Assembly: GCF_000203915.1 (NCBI RefSeq)
Contig: NC_008391.1
Span: forward strand, 1,550,001-1,614,000
Length of the DNA: 64,000 nucleotides
Direction of reading: 5' to 3'
From: Burkholderia ambifaria AMMD
GTDB taxonomy: Bacteria; Pseudomonadota; Gammaproteobacteria; Burkholderiales; Burkholderiaceae
Part shown: positions 61,500 through 64,000 of the stretch, in pieces
How the letters are laid out: each line of letters opens with the position of its first letter
Numbering within the stretch: position 1 is the first letter of the stretch
Made by a program: the position numbers and the translations under genes
The notes under the pieces: generated by a model
What the model saw: the letters and a program-made list of their open reading frames with translations, nothing else
What the model was told of the DNA's origin: nothing
Database searches by the model: none

Positions 61500-62348
61500 A
61501 TGACATCCGCCGATTACGCCAGCCGCCAACGCGCGATCATTGCCGAACTGAACGTCGCCCCGCACTTCGACGTCGACGCCGAGATCGCCCGGCGCGTCGA
61601 TTTCCTTGCGCAGTACCTTCGTTCCAGCGGCCTGCGGACCTACGTGCTCGGCATCAGCGGCGGCGTCGATTCGTCGACGGCCGGGCGGCTCGCGCAGCTG
61701 GCGGTCGAACAGTTGCGCGCCGGCGGCTACGATGCCCGCTTCATCGCGATGCGCTTGCCGAACGGCGTGCAGAACGACGAAGCCGATGCGCAGCGCGCGC
61801 TCGCGTTCGTGCGCGCGGACGAGACGTTCACGGTCGACGTGAAGCCCGCCGCCGACGCGATGCTCGCGTCGCTCGTCGCGTCCGGCCATGCGTTCGAAAC
61901 CCCGGCGCAGCAGGACTTCGTGCACGGCAACATCAAGGCGCGCGAGCGCATGATCGCGCAGTACGCGGTCGCCGGCGCGCGGCGCGGCATCGTGATCGGC
62001 ACCGACCATGCGGCCGAATCGCTGATGGGCTTCTTCACGAAATTCGGCGACGGCGGCGCGGACGTGCTTCCGCTTGCCGGCCTGAGCAAGCGCCGCGTGC
62101 GTGCGGTCGCCCGCGCGCTCGGCGGCGACGAACTGATCGTGATGAAGGTGCCCACCGCCGACCTCGAGGAACTGCGTCCGCTGCGCCCCGACGAGCACGC
62201 ATACGGCGTCACCTACGACGAGATCGACGATTTCCTCGAAGGCAAGACCGTCGCCGACTCGGTGTACGAAACGGTGCTGCGCTTCTACGACGGTTCGCGC
62301 CACAAGCGCGCGCTGCCGTATACGCCGTTCGACTGGCCGACCGCGTAA
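61500..62348 (+). CDS. nadE: NH3-dependent NAD synthetase
   Basis: Cytoplasmic enzyme of 282 aa that amidates nicotinic acid adenine dinucleotide to NAD with ATP. The ATP-pyrophosphatase loop [15 protein letters not shown] (about 50-64) is intact, followed by [67 protein letters not shown] (about 161-196) and [12 protein letters not shown]. There is no N-terminal nitrilase/glutaminase domain, so ammonia is the nitrogen donor. Start at ATG 61500; an in-frame ATG at 61458 would add 14 residues. Confidence 0.93.
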   Translation: MTSADYASRQRAIIAELNVAPHFDVDAEIARRVDFLAQYLRSSGLRTYVLGISGGVDSSTAGRLAQLAVEQLRAGGYDARFIAMRLPNGVQNDEADAQRALAFVRADETFTVDVKPAADAMLASLVASGHAFETPAQQDFVHGNIKARERMIAQYAVAGARRGIVIGTDHAAESLMGFFTKFGDGGADVLPLAGLSKRRVRAVARALGGDELIVMKVPTADLEELRPLRPDEHAYGVTYDEIDDFLEGKTVADSVYETVLRFYDGSRHKRALPYTPFDWPTA

Positions 62349-62420
62349 GTCGACCACGTAAGTCAAACCGCGCCGCGCGAACCATAGCGGTCACGCGCGG
62401 CACGTGCACGACGGGCGACG

Positions 62421-64000
62421 CTACGCGTGCCCGCCCGTCTTCTTCGCCTGCAGCGCGCGAATCCGCAGTCGCGCGCCCGTGTCGCTCACCGTCGCGTCGT
62501 ACATCGTCGCGAGATCGCGCTTGAGCGCGGTGCGCGACCCGCCATCGAGATACACCATGTGCCCCGACGGATAGAAGCGTGCAGACAAGTTCTGCCGCAC
62601 CTTCTGATCCTCGAGCGGCATCTGCTGCAGATCGATCACGGTCTGGTAGAACGGCGTGACGAAATCGTACAAGCCGTTCGCCGACAGCACCTTCAGGTCG
62701 ACGTTCAGCGCCATCACCGCGGCGAGGTCGCCCGCCGTGTAGAGGATCACGTTCCCCTTCGCGTCGATGCCCTGCTGCTCGCCGGTCGGGTCGATATGGC
62801 TGAAGTCCCAGTTCTGGAACGCCTGGTCGTTCAGGTCCGTGAACGCGGAGTTCGACGTGAACTTCAGCTGCTCGTTCAGGTAGCTGTTCCACATCGCCGT
62901 GTAGACGCCCGTCACGGCCGTCATCGTCGGATCGTTGCCGCCCGAGTTCGGATCGATCTTGCCCGCGATACCGGTCGAGATCGCCGTCACGCGGCCGTCG
63001 TACGAACCGAGCGCGAGCCCCTGCGCGTGCAGCAGCGTCGTCAGGAACAGCGAATTGCCGCGCGCGTTGTAACCGGCGATGTCGAGCCCCCACGTCTGCA
63101 GCGTCGCCGTGTCGATGCCCGTGTAGTCCGACAGCTTCCGCACGGCGGCCGGGTCGGCATGCGGGACGTTGCGCAACGCCTTCAGGTAATCGGTGCGCGC
63201 GAACTGCGCGACTTCCTCGATGAACGCGCCAAGATCGGCCGGCGCCGGCTTGATGCCGAGTTTCTTGTGATACCACGCGTCGGCCGCCGCGGTCGGCAGC
63301 GTGCCGACCGGGTTGCCGGCCTGCCGGTAGTCGAGGATCGACGACTGCAGGGTGACGCCGTTCAGGTCGACGCCGTCCTCGTGCAGCTTGTACGCGAGCA
63401 CGCAGCTGCGCGCGGTGCCATACGACTCGCCGAACAGGTATTTCGGCGAATTCCAGCGATTGTTCTTCGTCAGGTAGCGCTTGATGAACTGCTTCAGCGA
63501 ATCCGCATCCTGGTCGACGCCCCAGAAATTGCGGTTCTTGTTCGGCGCGACGGCCGCCGAATAGCCGGTGCCGACCGGATTGATGAACACCAGGTCGCTG
63601 TGGTCGATCATGCTGTCCGGGTTGTCTTCGATCTGGTACGGCGCCGGCGGCGTGAACCCCGGCATCGACGTCTTGATGCGCTTCGGCGCGAACGAGCCGA
63701 GCAGCACGAACACCGACGACGAACCGGGCCCGCCGTTGTAGAAGAACGTGACGGGCCGCGTTTCCTCCTTCGCGCCGTCGGCCGTGAAGGCGACGTAGAA
63801 GATCTTCGCGGCCGGCTGCGAACTGCTCGGATCGACCGTCACGAGATGGCCGACCGTCGCCGTGTACGCGATCCGCTTGCCGCCGATCAGGATCGTGTGA
63901 TGCGTGATCGCGGCCGCTTCGGTCGTGTCGGTCACCGAGTCGTCGGGGCCGTTGCCGTACGCGACCGGATCGAAGAACGGCTGGTCGCGGCCGTGGCTCA
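62421..64000 (-). CDS. Serine carboxypeptidase-like (S10 family) protein, 5' end cut by window
   Basis: Peptidase S10-type alpha/beta hydrolase. At least 526 residues are visible and the frame is open to the window edge, so the N-terminus, and any signal peptide, lies beyond 64000. An internal GTG at 63935 is not a credible start, since upstream residues (SHGRDQPFFDPVAYGNGPDDS) look like coding sequence. Catalytic triad: Ser in FGESYGTARS, Asp in GLYDFVTPF and His in SGHMVYLD; the oxyanion segment is NGGPGSSSVF, typical of S10. Unlike yeast or plant enzymes, bacterial members are little studied. It ends 73 bp from nadE, convergently. Confidence 0.85.
   Translation of the reverse strand, partial: SHGRDQPFFDPVAYGNGPDDSVTDTTEAAAITHHTILIGGKRIAYTATVGHLVTVDPSSSQPAAKIFYVAFTADGAKEETRPVTFFYNGGPGSSSVFVLLGSFAPKRIKTSMPGFTPPAPYQIEDNPDSMIDHSDLVFINPVGTGYSAAVAPNKNRNFWGVDQDADSLKQFIKRYLTKNNRWNSPKYLFGESYGTARSCVLAYKLHEDGVDLNGVTLQSSILDYRQAGNPVGTLPTAAADAWYHKKLGIKPAPADLGAFIEEVAQFARTDYLKALRNVPHADPAAVRKLSDYTGIDTATLQTWGLDIAGYNARGNSLFLTTLLHAQGLALGSYDGRVTAISTGIAGKIDPNSGGNDPTMTAVTGVYTAMWNSYLNEQLKFTSNSAFTDLNDQAFQNWDFSHIDPTGEQQGIDAKGNVILYTAGDLAAVMALNVDLKVLSANGLYDFVTPFYQTVIDLQQMPLEDQKVRQNLSARFYPSGHMVYLDGGSRTALKRDLATMYDATVSDTGARLRIRALQAKKTGGHA

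Overview
The window is high-GC DNA (roughly two thirds G+C by eye) with gene content typical of a free-living Burkholderia, most likely of the cepacia complex. Pointers are the OmpC-type porins ending in F, the dense set of small catabolic operons each with its own regulator, the liu (leucine degradation) genes with a TetR regulator, and the AmaA/AmaB pipecolate genes. A secondary chromosome is plausible but cannot be shown from the sequence. I see no rRNA, tRNA, insertion sequence, prophage or CRISPR array, and no stretch that looks recently acquired. The genus call is inference from gene families, not from a marker gene.

Layout. 1-2664: leucine degradation (liuB, cut by the window edge, and liuA) divergent from a TetR regulator, with two matching inverted repeats between them. 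2737-9247: a MarR regulator divergent from a predicted aromatic demethylation or hydroxylation locus: two Rieske oxygenases around one VanB-type reductase, then an aromatic-acid symporter and a porin. 9309-12320: a small exported protein and a TonB-dependent siderophore receptor behind a Fur-box-like site. 12399-18483: a sugar-acid locus (RspB-like dehydrogenase, mannonate dehydratase, GntR regulator; divergent fructuronate reductase and hexuronate-type transporter) with two identical palindromes in the divergent promoter region. 18700-22223: a compact four-gene exported redox module (DsrE-like Tat protein, ModA-like binding protein, c4-type dihaem cytochrome, TsdA-like dihaem cytochrome), which is the least ordinary unit in the window.

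22249-36058 holds more independent genes: a secreted beta-propeller protein, a porin, a LysE exporter, a GNAT acetyltransferase, a metallophosphoesterase, a two-component system next to a thioredoxin-fold protein, a PaiB/MocR divergent pair and a class A penicillin-binding protein. 36080-44491 contains a WG-repeat protein, a small exported protein and a purine salvage block (adenosine deaminase, AzgA-type permease, LysR regulator, nucleoside hydrolase, porin). 44655-50831 has an L,D-transpeptidase with a 45-bp minisatellite in its linker, an MFS transporter and a large MscS-family channel.

50929-56879 is a lysine/pipecolate catabolic locus (AmaB-type dehydrogenase, amino-acid permease, AmaA-type oxidase, TetR regulator). 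57008-64000 carries a phospholipase D-like protein, a DeoR regulator, a 61-residue protein followed by a degenerate 60-bp direct repeat, an EamA transporter, NAD synthetase and a serine carboxypeptidase-like protein cut by the window edge.

Recurring logic: most blocks pair an importer or porin with one to three enzymes and a local regulator. In four of them (liu, Rieske, sugar acid, MocR) a symmetric or directly repeated site lies in the divergent promoter where that regulator would be expected to bind.
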